Positions 41,448 to 48,283 of a DNA stretch of 48,283 bases are shown in pieces; the stretch's first letter is position 1, and every line of letters begins with the position of its first letter. A program made the translations under genes and the position numbers. The stretch spans positions 1 to 48,283 of the forward strand of contig JAGUXE010000023.1 of the NCBI GenBank assembly GCA_020061995.1. The letters are read 5' to 3'. The notes under the pieces are model-generated. The model had not been told where the DNA came from. It searched no databases and saw only the letters and a program-made list of their open reading frames with translations. Source of the stretch: Ignavibacteriales bacterium. GTDB lineage: Bacteria; Bacteroidota; Ignavibacteria; Ignavibacteriales; Ignavibacteriaceae.

Positions 41448-42758
41448 TTACTTTAATAATTTTTCTGCAAGCATTGCCTCAAGTATATCACGTACTTCCG
41501 GAATCGAAATTGAATGAACAACATCACTTGCGAATGCATAAATCAATGTTGTGCGAGCAAACTCTTCACCGAATCCTCTTGAACGTAAATAAAACAATGC
41601 TTCTTTGCTCAATTGACCTATCGTGGCACCATGTGAACACTTTACATCATCAGCAAAAATTTCTAACTGTGGTTTTGTATCAACAATTGCTTCTTCAGAA
41701 AGAAGAATGTTTTTATTCTCCTGAAATGCATTTGTCTTCTGCGCATCTTTTCGAACAAGAACTTTTCCGTTAAATACCGCTCTTGATTTATCATTCATCA
41801 CACCTTTGTAAAGCTCGTGACTATTACAATGTGGTTTTGCATGATCAATCATAGTATGATTATCAACAAGCTGATCACCTTGAGTAAGGTATAAACCATT
41901 AAGTGTACATTCTCCCCCCTCATCATTAAAGCGGGCGTTGCTGTCGTTTCTTGAAATAGCTGCCCCAATACTTACATTATATGAGGAATAGTTGCTGCTT
42001 TTTTCAAGATCAACTTCTAAACGAGAAATGTGAAATGATCTTAAGTTCTCATCCTGAAGTTTAATATGCTCAACGATTGCATTTTTATCAACAATAACTT
42101 CTGTCACCGTGTTGGTGAAATTTAGATTCTCTTCAAGAGATTTGTGCATTTCCACAATTTTAACTTGTGCATTCTCTTCAACCACAAATAGGTTTCTTGG
42201 ATTTGTTATTACATTTTCACCGGTAGCAGTTACATATAAAATCTGAATCGGCTTTTCGATTACCGAATTTTTCTCAACTAAAATGAATGCTCCTTCTTTA
42301 AGAAAGGCAGTACTTAGAGCAGTAAAAATATTCGAGTTATAACGAGCAAAACGTGCAAGGTATTTTTCTGTTATATTAAAGTTCTCTTTAATTGCCATCG
42401 ATAAATTTTTAATAGTCAACCCTTTTACTTCTTTTGGAATTGAAGAAAGTGTTTCGTCGTAATAACCATTCACGAAAACTAAAGTGATAAAATCTTTCTT
42501 ATCAAATAAATATTTATCAATTTGTTCGCTTTTTATTTTGACTCGAGCGGGTTGTCTGAAGTTATAATTCAACAGTGGAGAAATATTCGTGTATTTCCAA
42601 TCTTCATCTTTAAGTGTCGGAAAATCTAATTCTCGAAACTTTGATAAAGCATCTTTTCTAACCTGGTGAAATTTCGATTTACTTTCACCATTCAAATTAT
42701 CTTCAAATGTTTTGAAGTTTGTGACATACCAATTTTTTAATAATTCGTTTGAATTCAT
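41448..42758 (-). CDS. sufD: SufD subunit of the SUF scaffold
   Basis: SufD pairs with SufB and SufC to build [4Fe-4S] clusters. The beta-helix core shows in LNGLYLTQGDQLVDNHT, DHAKPHCNSHELYKGVMNDKS and EIFADDVKCSHGATIGQL; the latter Cys/His pair aligns with the SufB/SufD interface residues. 436 residues, normal length. The N-terminal ~140 residues are more variable, as usual. AAGGATTTAG precedes the start. Confidence 0.94.
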   Translation of the reverse strand: MNSNELLKNWYVTNFKTFEDNLNGESKSKFHQVRKDALSKFRELDFPTLKDEDWKYTNISPLLNYNFRQPARVKIKSEQIDKYLFDKKDFITLVFVNGYYDETLSSIPKEVKGLTIKNLSMAIKENFNITEKYLARFARYNSNIFTALSTAFLKEGAFILVEKNSVIEKPIQILYVTATGENVITNPRNLFVVEENAQVKIVEMHKSLEENLNFTNTVTEVIVDKNAIVEHIKLQDENLRSFHISRLEVDLEKSSNYSSYNVSIGAAISRNDSNARFNDEGGECTLNGLYLTQGDQLVDNHTMIDHAKPHCNSHELYKGVMNDKSRAVFNGKVLVRKDAQKTNAFQENKNILLSEEAIVDTKPQLEIFADDVKCSHGATIGQLSKEALFYLRSRGFGEEFARTTLIYAFASDVVHSISIPEVRDILEAMLAEKLLK

Positions 42759-42796
42759 TAATCTAAATCCTTATTGTAATAAATAGAAAAAGTTGC

Positions 42797-43561
42797 TTAT
42801 CGTGTGGCAAGTTCTTCTTCAATTTCTTTTAGCCAATCGTATCCTTTTTCTTCTAGCTCTAAAGCTAATTCTTTCGTTCCAGATTTAATTATTCTTCCAT
42901 TTTGCAGAACATGAACAAAATCGGGAATAATATAGTCAAGCAACCGTTGATAGTGAGTAACCACAATAAAAGCATTATCGTTAGTTTTAATAGAATTAAC
43001 ACCATTTGCAACAACTCGCAAAGCATCAATGTCTAAGCCCGAGTCAGTTTCATCGAGTATTGCTAATTTAGGTTCAAGTACCGCCATTTGGAAGATTTCA
43101 TTTTTCTTCTTTTCCCCCCCCGAGAATGCTTCGTTCACAGAACGGCTTAATAACTCCTGACGCATTTCAACAATAGGCATTTTACTTTTTACAAGTGTTA
43201 AAAATTCCATTGCATCCAATGGTTCCAAACCTCGGTATTTTCTAATTTCATTTAAAGCATTCTTCAAAAGATTTGTATTGGAAACACCCGGAATTTCAAT
43301 TGGATATTGGAATGCGAGAAATACACCCTCTCGTGCTCTAACTTCCGGAGCCATTTCAATTAGGTTTTTCCCTTCAAAAAGAATTTCACCTTCTAGAATT
43401 TCATATTCTTCTCTGCCGGCTAATACTTGAGCAAGAGTACTTTTACCAGATCCATTAGGACCCATAATAGCATGAATTTCACCTTTATTTACAGTGAGAT
43501 TTATTCCTTTAAGAATTTCTTTTCCGTCAATAGCTACTCTTAAATTTTTAATTTCTAACAT
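42797..43561 (-). CDS. sufC: SufC ATPase of the SUF scaffold
   Basis: SufC is an ABC-type ATPase without membrane partner. Walker A GPNGSGKST is at residues 34-42, the signature is AFSGGEKKKNEI, and Walker B is LAILDETDSGLD. The ERAREGVFLAFQYPIEIPG-like Q-loop (REGVFLAFQYPIEI) is specific for SufC. 254 residues. AAGGAAAT precedes the start, 41 nt after sufB. Confidence 0.95.
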   Translation of the reverse strand: MLEIKNLRVAIDGKEILKGINLTVNKGEIHAIMGPNGSGKSTLAQVLAGREEYEILEGEILFEGKNLIEMAPEVRAREGVFLAFQYPIEIPGVSNTNLLKNALNEIRKYRGLEPLDAMEFLTLVKSKMPIVEMRQELLSRSVNEAFSGGEKKKNEIFQMAVLEPKLAILDETDSGLDIDALRVVANGVNSIKTNDNAFIVVTHYQRLLDYIIPDFVHVLQNGRIIKSGTKELALELEEKGYDWLKEIEEELATR

Positions 43562-43602
43562 TTTATTTCCTTAATATTTTATAAACTTTTTGATGATTAA
43601 TT

Positions 43603-45048
43603 TTAACCGACACTGCCTTCTAGACTTACACTTAATAATTTTTGAGCTTCAACGGCAAATTCCATTGGAAGGACATTGAAAACTTCTTTACAATAACCGT
43701 TTACTATCATGTTGACGGCATCTTCAGTCGCAAGTCCTCTTTGATTCAAATAAAAGATTTGATCAGCACCGATTTTTGAAGTTGTTGCTTCATGCTCAAC
43801 TATTGCAGTGGGATTATTCACTTCAAGATATGGAAAAGTGTGAGCACCGCATTGATCGCCAATTAATAACGAATCACATTGAGAAAAATTCCTTGCACCC
43901 GTTGCTTTTTTGTTAATCTTGACGAGTCCTCGATAAGAATTGTTGCTTCTTCCTGCAGAGATTCCTTTAGAAACAATAGTGCTGCGCGTGTTTTTCCCGA
44001 GATGAATCATTTTTGTACCGGTATCTGCTTGCTGCATATTATTTGTAACCGCAACAGAGTAGAACTCACCGATGGAATTATCGCCTTGTAAAATACAACT
44101 TGGATATTTCCATGTAATAGATGAACCTGTTTCAACTTGAGTCCATGAAATTTTAGAATTAATCCCTTTACATAAACCTCTTTTAGTAACGAAGTTATAA
44201 ATACCGCCAACTCCGTTTACGTCACCCGCATACCAATTTTGAATAGTGGAATATTTTATTTCTGCATTATCAAGAGAAACGAGTTCCACGACTGCTGCAT
44301 GTAACTGATTCTCATCCCGCTGCGGTGCTGTACAACCCTCTAAGTAACTCACATAGCTGCCTTCTTCTGCGATGATTAAAGTGCGTTCAAACTGCCCTGT
44401 GTTTGCCGCATTTATTCTGAAGTAAGTTGATAATTCCATCGGGCATCGCACCCCTTTTGGAATAAAGACAAATGAACCATCTGTAAAAACTGCTGAGTTT
44501 AAAGCCGTAAAAAAATTGTCTGTATATGGTACTACCGAACCAATGTATTTTTTAACAAGTTCGGGGTGTTCTTTAATTGCATCACTCATTGAGCAAAAAA
44601 CAACTCCCTCTTCCGCTAATTTTGCTTTGAATGTTGTTGCAACCGAAACGCTATCGAAAACTGCGTCAACTGCTACACCGGAAAGAATTTTCTGCTCTTC
44701 AAGCGGAATTCCTAATTTCGCAAAAGTTTTTAAAACTTCGGGATCAACCTCATCTAAACTGTTTAGTTTTTTCTTCATTTTTGGAGCGGAATAATAGACA
44801 ATGTCCTGATAATCAATTTGAGGATACTGGACGTTTTGCCATTTTGGCTCGATCATTGTTAACCAATGTCTATAAGCTTTTAATCGCCACTCGAGCATCC
44901 ATTCCGGCTCCTCTTTTTTCCTTGAAATCAGACGAATAATGTCTTCATTCAATCCTTTCGGTGCTGACTCGGTTTCAACGTCGGTTACGAAACCGTATTT
45001 GTACTCTCGATTCGCTAATTCTTCTATTTCATTTACTTCAGTACTCAT
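43603..45048 (-). CDS. sufB: SufB subunit of the SUF scaffold
   Basis: SufB is the main scaffold subunit for nascent clusters. [37 protein letters not shown] and [23 protein letters not shown] are invariant SufB blocks, including the Glu and His that hold the metal. 481 residues. It is the first gene of the eight-gene run, and the start has AAGGAAGAT in front. A matching promoter lies at 45088-45118. Its divergent neighbour is the GH9 fusion gene, which is unrelated in function. Confidence 0.95.
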   Translation of the reverse strand: MSTEVNEIEELANREYKYGFVTDVETESAPKGLNEDIIRLISRKKEEPEWMLEWRLKAYRHWLTMIEPKWQNVQYPQIDYQDIVYYSAPKMKKKLNSLDEVDPEVLKTFAKLGIPLEEQKILSGVAVDAVFDSVSVATTFKAKLAEEGVVFCSMSDAIKEHPELVKKYIGSVVPYTDNFFTALNSAVFTDGSFVFIPKGVRCPMELSTYFRINAANTGQFERTLIIAEEGSYVSYLEGCTAPQRDENQLHAAVVELVSLDNAEIKYSTIQNWYAGDVNGVGGIYNFVTKRGLCKGINSKISWTQVETGSSITWKYPSCILQGDNSIGEFYSVAVTNNMQQADTGTKMIHLGKNTRSTIVSKGISAGRSNNSYRGLVKINKKATGARNFSQCDSLLIGDQCGAHTFPYLEVNNPTAIVEHEATTSKIGADQIFYLNQRGLATEDAVNMIVNGYCKEVFNVLPMEFAVEAQKLLSVSLEGSVG

Positions 45049-45087
45049 TATCTTCCTTATATCTCAGATTTTTTTGTAAAACTGTAT

Positions 45088-45118
45088 CAAAGTTATACTA
45101 TCTATACAAAAAAGTCAA
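45088..45118 (-). promoter_or_regulatory. Promoter of the SUF operon, Bacteroidota type
   Basis: On the minus strand TTG (45118-45116) and TAACTTTG (45095-45088) are 20 nt apart, matching the -33/-7 pattern. The region around it (ATCTTG ... TAACTTTGATAC) closely matches the ferritin promoter (ATCTTG ... TAGCTTTGTTAC). The start codon lies 39 nt downstream of the -7 element. Confidence 0.55.
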
Positions 45119-45181
45119 GATTAAAGTTCCCGATAGTTTAATTCACTCATTTTTTTTACGCACTATCGATTAAATTCAATT

Positions 45182-45215
45182 TTTGGTAATAAAAAGAAGT
45201 TTATTCGTATTTTTC
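45182..45215 (+). promoter_or_regulatory. Possible promoter of the GH9 fusion gene
   Basis: TTTG (45182-45185) and TATTTTTC (45208-45215) are 22 nt apart; the second differs from TAnnTTTG in its last base. It lies 33 nt before the start. Confidence 0.28.
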
Positions 45216-45248
45216 AATTAGAATAGATTTTCACTTTTTGAGGATATT

Positions 45249-47714
45249 ATGGCAAGCGGACGACTCATTTTTGTAATTCTGATTTTTCTTTCGAACTCCT
45301 TTCTTTACGGACAGAGTTGGATTAGAATTAATCAGATCGGTTACACCCCAAAATCAATTAAAAATGGAGTGTTATTAAGTAAAACAGACCAACACATAAC
45401 TAATTTTCAAATTTGTGATGCTTTAAGTGATGAAATTGTTTTTGTCGGAAATAAAATTGAATCTTACGGCAAATATGGTTCGTTTGAATCTAGTTTTCGA
45501 CTTGATTTTTCTTCTTTTCAAAAAGAGGGAGCTTTCTATATTAAAGCGGATAATGTTGTTTCTCCAAACTTTGTAATTAGTAAAAACTTATATAACGGTA
45601 AAGCCGATTTTCTTCTTAACTATATGAGACAACAAAGATGTGGTTATAATCCTTTTCTTAACGATTCATGTCATACTCACGACGGATTTATAATTTATCA
45701 TCCAACTCTTGATTCAACTTATATTGATGTGAAAGGTGGTTGGCATGATGCATCGGATTATCTGCAATACGTTACAACCTCTGCAAATGCAACTTACCAA
45801 ATGCTTTTTGCCTATCAACAAAATCCAAATGCATTCAGTGACAAATTTGATGCAAACGGAAAACCTGGTTCAAATGGAATTCCTGACATTCTAGATGAAT
45901 CAAAATGGGGAATTGATTGGTTATTGAAAATGAATCCGTCTGATGAACTTATGTTCAATCAAATAGCGGATGATCGAGATCATCAAAGTTTTCGCCTACC
46001 AACTCAAGATTCAGTTTATTATGGAAAAAAATTAGAACGTCCCGTTTATTATATAACCGGTGAACCTCAAGGTGTTTTGAAGAATAAGAATAGAGCAAAC
46101 GGGAAAGCATCAACTGCAGGTAAATATGCATCAACTTTTGCATTTGCTTCAGAAGTTTTGGGGAAGTTTTATCCAGAATTACGAAAAACTTTAATTGAAA
46201 AAGCAAAAGTTGCTTACAAAATTGGAAAAGAGTTTCCCGGAGTTAGTCAAACAGCACCATGCCGGGCTCCTTATTTTTATGAGGAAGATAATTATGTGGA
46301 TGATATGCAGCTTGGAGCAATTTCACTTTTCGAAGTTACAGGCGAAAAGGAGTATGTGCTAGATGCAGTTAAGTTTGGTAACAAAGAAATTGTAACTCCC
46401 TGGATGGGAGCTGATACGGCTCGCCATTATCAATGGTATCCGTTTGTGAATCTTGGTCATGCAAAAATTGCATCTTCTGAATTAGAAGAACGAAAAGAAT
46501 TTGTTAACTATTTGAAAGAAGGAATTGAACGAGTTGTCAAGAGAGGGAAACAGAATCCCTTTTTAAATGGAATTCCTTTTATCTGGTGTTCGAATAATCT
46601 TGTCGCTGCGTTTCTAACACAAGTTAGTTTGTATCAAAAAATTACTGGTGACTATTCTTTTGCTGATGTTGAAGCTTCAATGCGTGACTGGCTTTTCGGT
46701 GCAAATCCTTGGGGGACAAGCATGATTGTCGGCCTACCTGAGTTTGGTGTTTCACCAAAAGATCCACATTCGGCATTTACTCATGTCTATGGTTATCCTA
46801 TTAACGGTGGGCTTGTTGATGGACCGATTTACGCCTCTATTTTTAACTCACTAATCGGAATTCATCTTTCCAAGAAGGATCAGTTTAAAGAGTTTCAATC
46901 TGATATCGTTGTTTATCATGATGATTGGGGAGATTATTCAACAAATGAACCGACAATGGATGGAACAGCGAGTTTAACTTATTATTTTTCATCGCTTGCA
47001 AATGTTAATGAAAATGAAGAAGATTTAGTAAAATTTCTCGGAGGAATTACACGTCTTTCAAAAAATGAAAAGAAAATTTATCCGGTTTTCACCGGACATG
47101 AATTCGCGGACGGAGCTGAAGTAATAACTTCAACGCTGAAGAAGCATAATGCAAAGGCGTCATTCTTTTTCACCGGTGATTTTTATAGAAATCCACAATT
47201 CGAAAAAATAATTCAACAACTTAAAGATGAGGATTATTATCTCGGTGCACATTCAGATAAACATCTTTTATATGCTTCCTGGGAGAAGAGAGATTCTACT
47301 TTAATTTCAAAAAAAGAATTTAAGAAAGATGTTGCTGATAATTATTTAGCAATGGAAAAGTTTGGAATAAATAAAGAAGATGCAGCATTCTATCTGCCGC
47401 CTTACGAATGGTATAATTCCGAAATATCTTCATGGACTGAAGAACTCGGGTTACGGTTAATAAATTTTACTCCGGGCACCTCATCAAATCAAGATTGGAC
47501 AATTCCTGAACTTGGCGAAAAGTATTATCCATCGGAAAAATTATATAAAAACATTTTGAGTTTTGAACAAAACTCTGAATCCGGATTAAATGGATTTCTA
47601 CTGTTAATGCACATCGGAACTGACGAAAGACGAACTGACAAATTCTACAATAAATTGGATAATCTTTTAACTGAACTATCGAATAGGGGATATACTTTCG
47701 AAAGTTTGAAATAG
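45249..47714 (+). CDS. GH9 cellulase fused to a polysaccharide deacetylase-like domain
   Basis: A signal peptide (to about residue 22) precedes an Ig-like CelD_N module (residues ~23-108) and a GH9 catalytic domain (~115-580). Asp167 and Asp170 in GGWHDASDY are the catalytic-base pair of GH9, and Glu567 in STNEPTMD is the acid. LFGANPWGTSMIVGLP is another family block. Residues ~600-821 form a NodB-like deacetylase domain with His668 and His672 in HSDKH. The usual TFDDG is replaced by FTGHEFADG, where Asp621 may act. PPYEWYN and LLMHIGTDERRTDKFY are characteristic of a deacetylase subgroup. It would degrade beta-glucan or chitin-like polymer and deacetylate it. It lacks a T9SS tail. 821 residues. 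Confidence 0.9.
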   Translation: MASGRLIFVILIFLSNSFLYGQSWIRINQIGYTPKSIKNGVLLSKTDQHITNFQICDALSDEIVFVGNKIESYGKYGSFESSFRLDFSSFQKEGAFYIKADNVVSPNFVISKNLYNGKADFLLNYMRQQRCGYNPFLNDSCHTHDGFIIYHPTLDSTYIDVKGGWHDASDYLQYVTTSANATYQMLFAYQQNPNAFSDKFDANGKPGSNGIPDILDESKWGIDWLLKMNPSDELMFNQIADDRDHQSFRLPTQDSVYYGKKLERPVYYITGEPQGVLKNKNRANGKASTAGKYASTFAFASEVLGKFYPELRKTLIEKAKVAYKIGKEFPGVSQTAPCRAPYFYEEDNYVDDMQLGAISLFEVTGEKEYVLDAVKFGNKEIVTPWMGADTARHYQWYPFVNLGHAKIASSELEERKEFVNYLKEGIERVVKRGKQNPFLNGIPFIWCSNNLVAAFLTQVSLYQKITGDYSFADVEASMRDWLFGANPWGTSMIVGLPEFGVSPKDPHSAFTHVYGYPINGGLVDGPIYASIFNSLIGIHLSKKDQFKEFQSDIVVYHDDWGDYSTNEPTMDGTASLTYYFSSLANVNENEEDLVKFLGGITRLSKNEKKIYPVFTGHEFADGAEVITSTLKKHNAKASFFFTGDFYRNPQFEKIIQQLKDEDYYLGAHSDKHLLYASWEKRDSTLISKKEFKKDVADNYLAMEKFGINKEDAAFYLPPYEWYNSEISSWTEELGLRLINFTPGTSSNQDWTIPELGEKYYPSEKLYKNILSFEQNSESGLNGFLLLMHIGTDERRTDKFYNKLDNLLTELSNRGYTFESLK

Positions 47715-47751
47715 AAGACTATGCAATTTTTTTTAAGTGACATAGAGTGAG

Positions 47752-47759
47752 TAACTTTG
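47752..47759 (+). promoter_or_regulatory. -7 element for the MarC-family gene
   Basis: TAACTTTG matches TAnnTTTG, 31 nt before the ATG at 47790. The position 20 nt upstream reads TTT, not TTG. Confidence 0.42.
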
Positions 47760-47789
47760 CAGATACATTTTTGAACATTAAGAATTAAT

Positions 47790-48283
47790 ATGACAATAGA
47801 ATCATTCTTTTTAGCATTTATACCTTTATTTGTAGCGATTGATATAATTGGTACTGTTCCGATATTTTTAGGATTTACAAGCGACTTATCAGAAAAAGAA
47901 AAACGTAAATTAATTATTGAAGCCGTTGCAGCCGCATTTATGATTGCAGTACTCTTCCTAGTCGGTGGGAAGATAATTTTAAGTTTCCTGGGAATCACCA
48001 TTGATGATTTTCGTATTGCTGGCGGGATTATACTGTTAATATTGGCTATAAATGATATTATGTTTTCTTCAGAAGAAAGAAGAAAACCGGGATCAAAAAT
48101 TGGAATTGTTCCGCTTGGAATTCCATTAATCATAGGTCCTGCAGCACTTGCTACAATTATGATACTAATCGATTCATTCGGGTTTGTCTCAACTCTAATC
48201 TCGATGATGAGTAATTTTATAATTGTTTGGCTTGTGTTAACTTTTTCAGGATCGGTTATTAAAGTAATGGGAGAAGGAGGAAC
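47790..48283 (+). CDS. MarC family integral membrane protein (3' end outside window)
   Basis: The frame from ATG 47790 is open to the right edge, giving 164 residues. Hydrophobic segments such as FFLAFIPLFVAIDIIGTVPIFL, AAAFMIAVLFLVGG and FIIVWLVLTFSG, and the motif IVPLGIPLIIGPAALATIMI, are those of the MarC/UPF0056 family of six-helix membrane proteins. The family's function is unsettled; it is not required for multiple antibiotic resistance despite the name. The Shine-Dalgarno sequence is weak. A frame on the opposite strand over the same stretch is a shadow. Confidence 0.88.
   Translation, partial: MTIESFFLAFIPLFVAIDIIGTVPIFLGFTSDLSEKEKRKLIIEAVAAAFMIAVLFLVGGKIILSFLGITIDDFRIAGGIILLILAINDIMFSSEERRKPGSKIGIVPLGIPLIIGPAALATIMILIDSFGFVSTLISMMSNFIIVWLVLTFSGSVIKVMGEGG

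Noticed and set aside
45131..45168. CGATAGT ... ACTATCG inverted repeat upstream of the SUF operon
   Set aside because: Seven-base arms with a 24-nt spacer could occur by chance and do not match known IscR or SufR sites.
47645..48133. 162-residue minus-strand frame at the right edge
   Set aside because: The plus strand there encodes a clear MarC-family protein, and the antisense frame also runs into the GH9 gene.
1..48283. CRISPR arrays, tRNA or rRNA genes, prophage, insertion sequences, restriction or defence islands
   Set aside because: The gaps between genes are short and contain no regular repeats or tRNA-like folds, and no transposase, integrase or nuclease-defence gene was recognised.

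Overview
The window is AT-rich, gene-dense chromosomal DNA, and all of it reads as bacterial housekeeping and accessory genes. Three signs point to the Bacteroidota/Chlorobi/Ignavibacteriota (FCB) branch, most likely an Ignavibacteria-like organism. Two proteins end in type IX secretion sorting domains with the YPNPFNP motif. Several upstream regions carry the TAnnTTTG -7 element typical of Bacteroidota promoters. A bacterial GGGP synthase and a GH9/deacetylase fusion are also present. The lineage is inferred from these features; no rRNA or other marker gene is in the window.

Layout, left to right. Positions 1-1300: the tail of a T9SS cargo protein, then a single-gene ferritin unit with its own promoter and terminator. 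Positions 1324-5892 (+): nucleotide-sugar genes galE, rfbA and rfbC, followed by a BatA-like membrane protein. Positions 6023-14783 (-): hemW, a small AbrB-like protein, recN, a NUDIX hydrolase, a DUF1232 protein, a secreted S9 peptidase, and a cation/proton antiporter fused to a PTS EIIA domain and coupled to a UspA protein. Positions 14902-19749: a GlcD-type FAD oxidase (-), aconitase (+) and a ferredoxin-like Fe-S protein (-). Positions 19897-21039 (+): a secreted CBM20-esterase. Positions 21117-26951 (-): the pyruvate dehydrogenase operon aceE-aceF-lpd. Positions 27377-32420 (-): GGGP synthase, gmhA, an FAD oxidoreductase and a T9SS M14 carboxypeptidase. Positions 32609-33717 (-): two extracytoplasmic thioredoxin-fold proteins. 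Positions 33900-38241 (+): DUF1015 protein, TPR histidine kinase and secreted nuclease. Positions 38281-45048 (-): a complete SUF operon, sufBCDSUT, with a bacilliredoxin and an Rrf2 regulator at its distal end. Positions 45249-47714 (+): GH9 cellulase-deacetylase fusion. Position 47790 to the edge: the start of a MarC-family protein.

The genes describe a heterotroph that secretes polymer-degrading enzymes (peptidases, an esterase, a cellulase/deacetylase, a nuclease), feeds carbon through pyruvate dehydrogenase and aconitase, and invests in Fe-S cluster supply and iron storage. No tRNA, rRNA, CRISPR array, insertion sequence or prophage was seen.

The less ordinary material is mostly non-coding. 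It includes a candidate structured RNA in the 0.4 kb gap upstream of aceE, three TTGCAA-centred repeats in that gap, dispersed inverted repeats with two related copies 11 kb apart, a short G-rich insertion inside a sorting domain, and closely similar ferritin and sufB promoters. No clearly new multi-gene system was identified.
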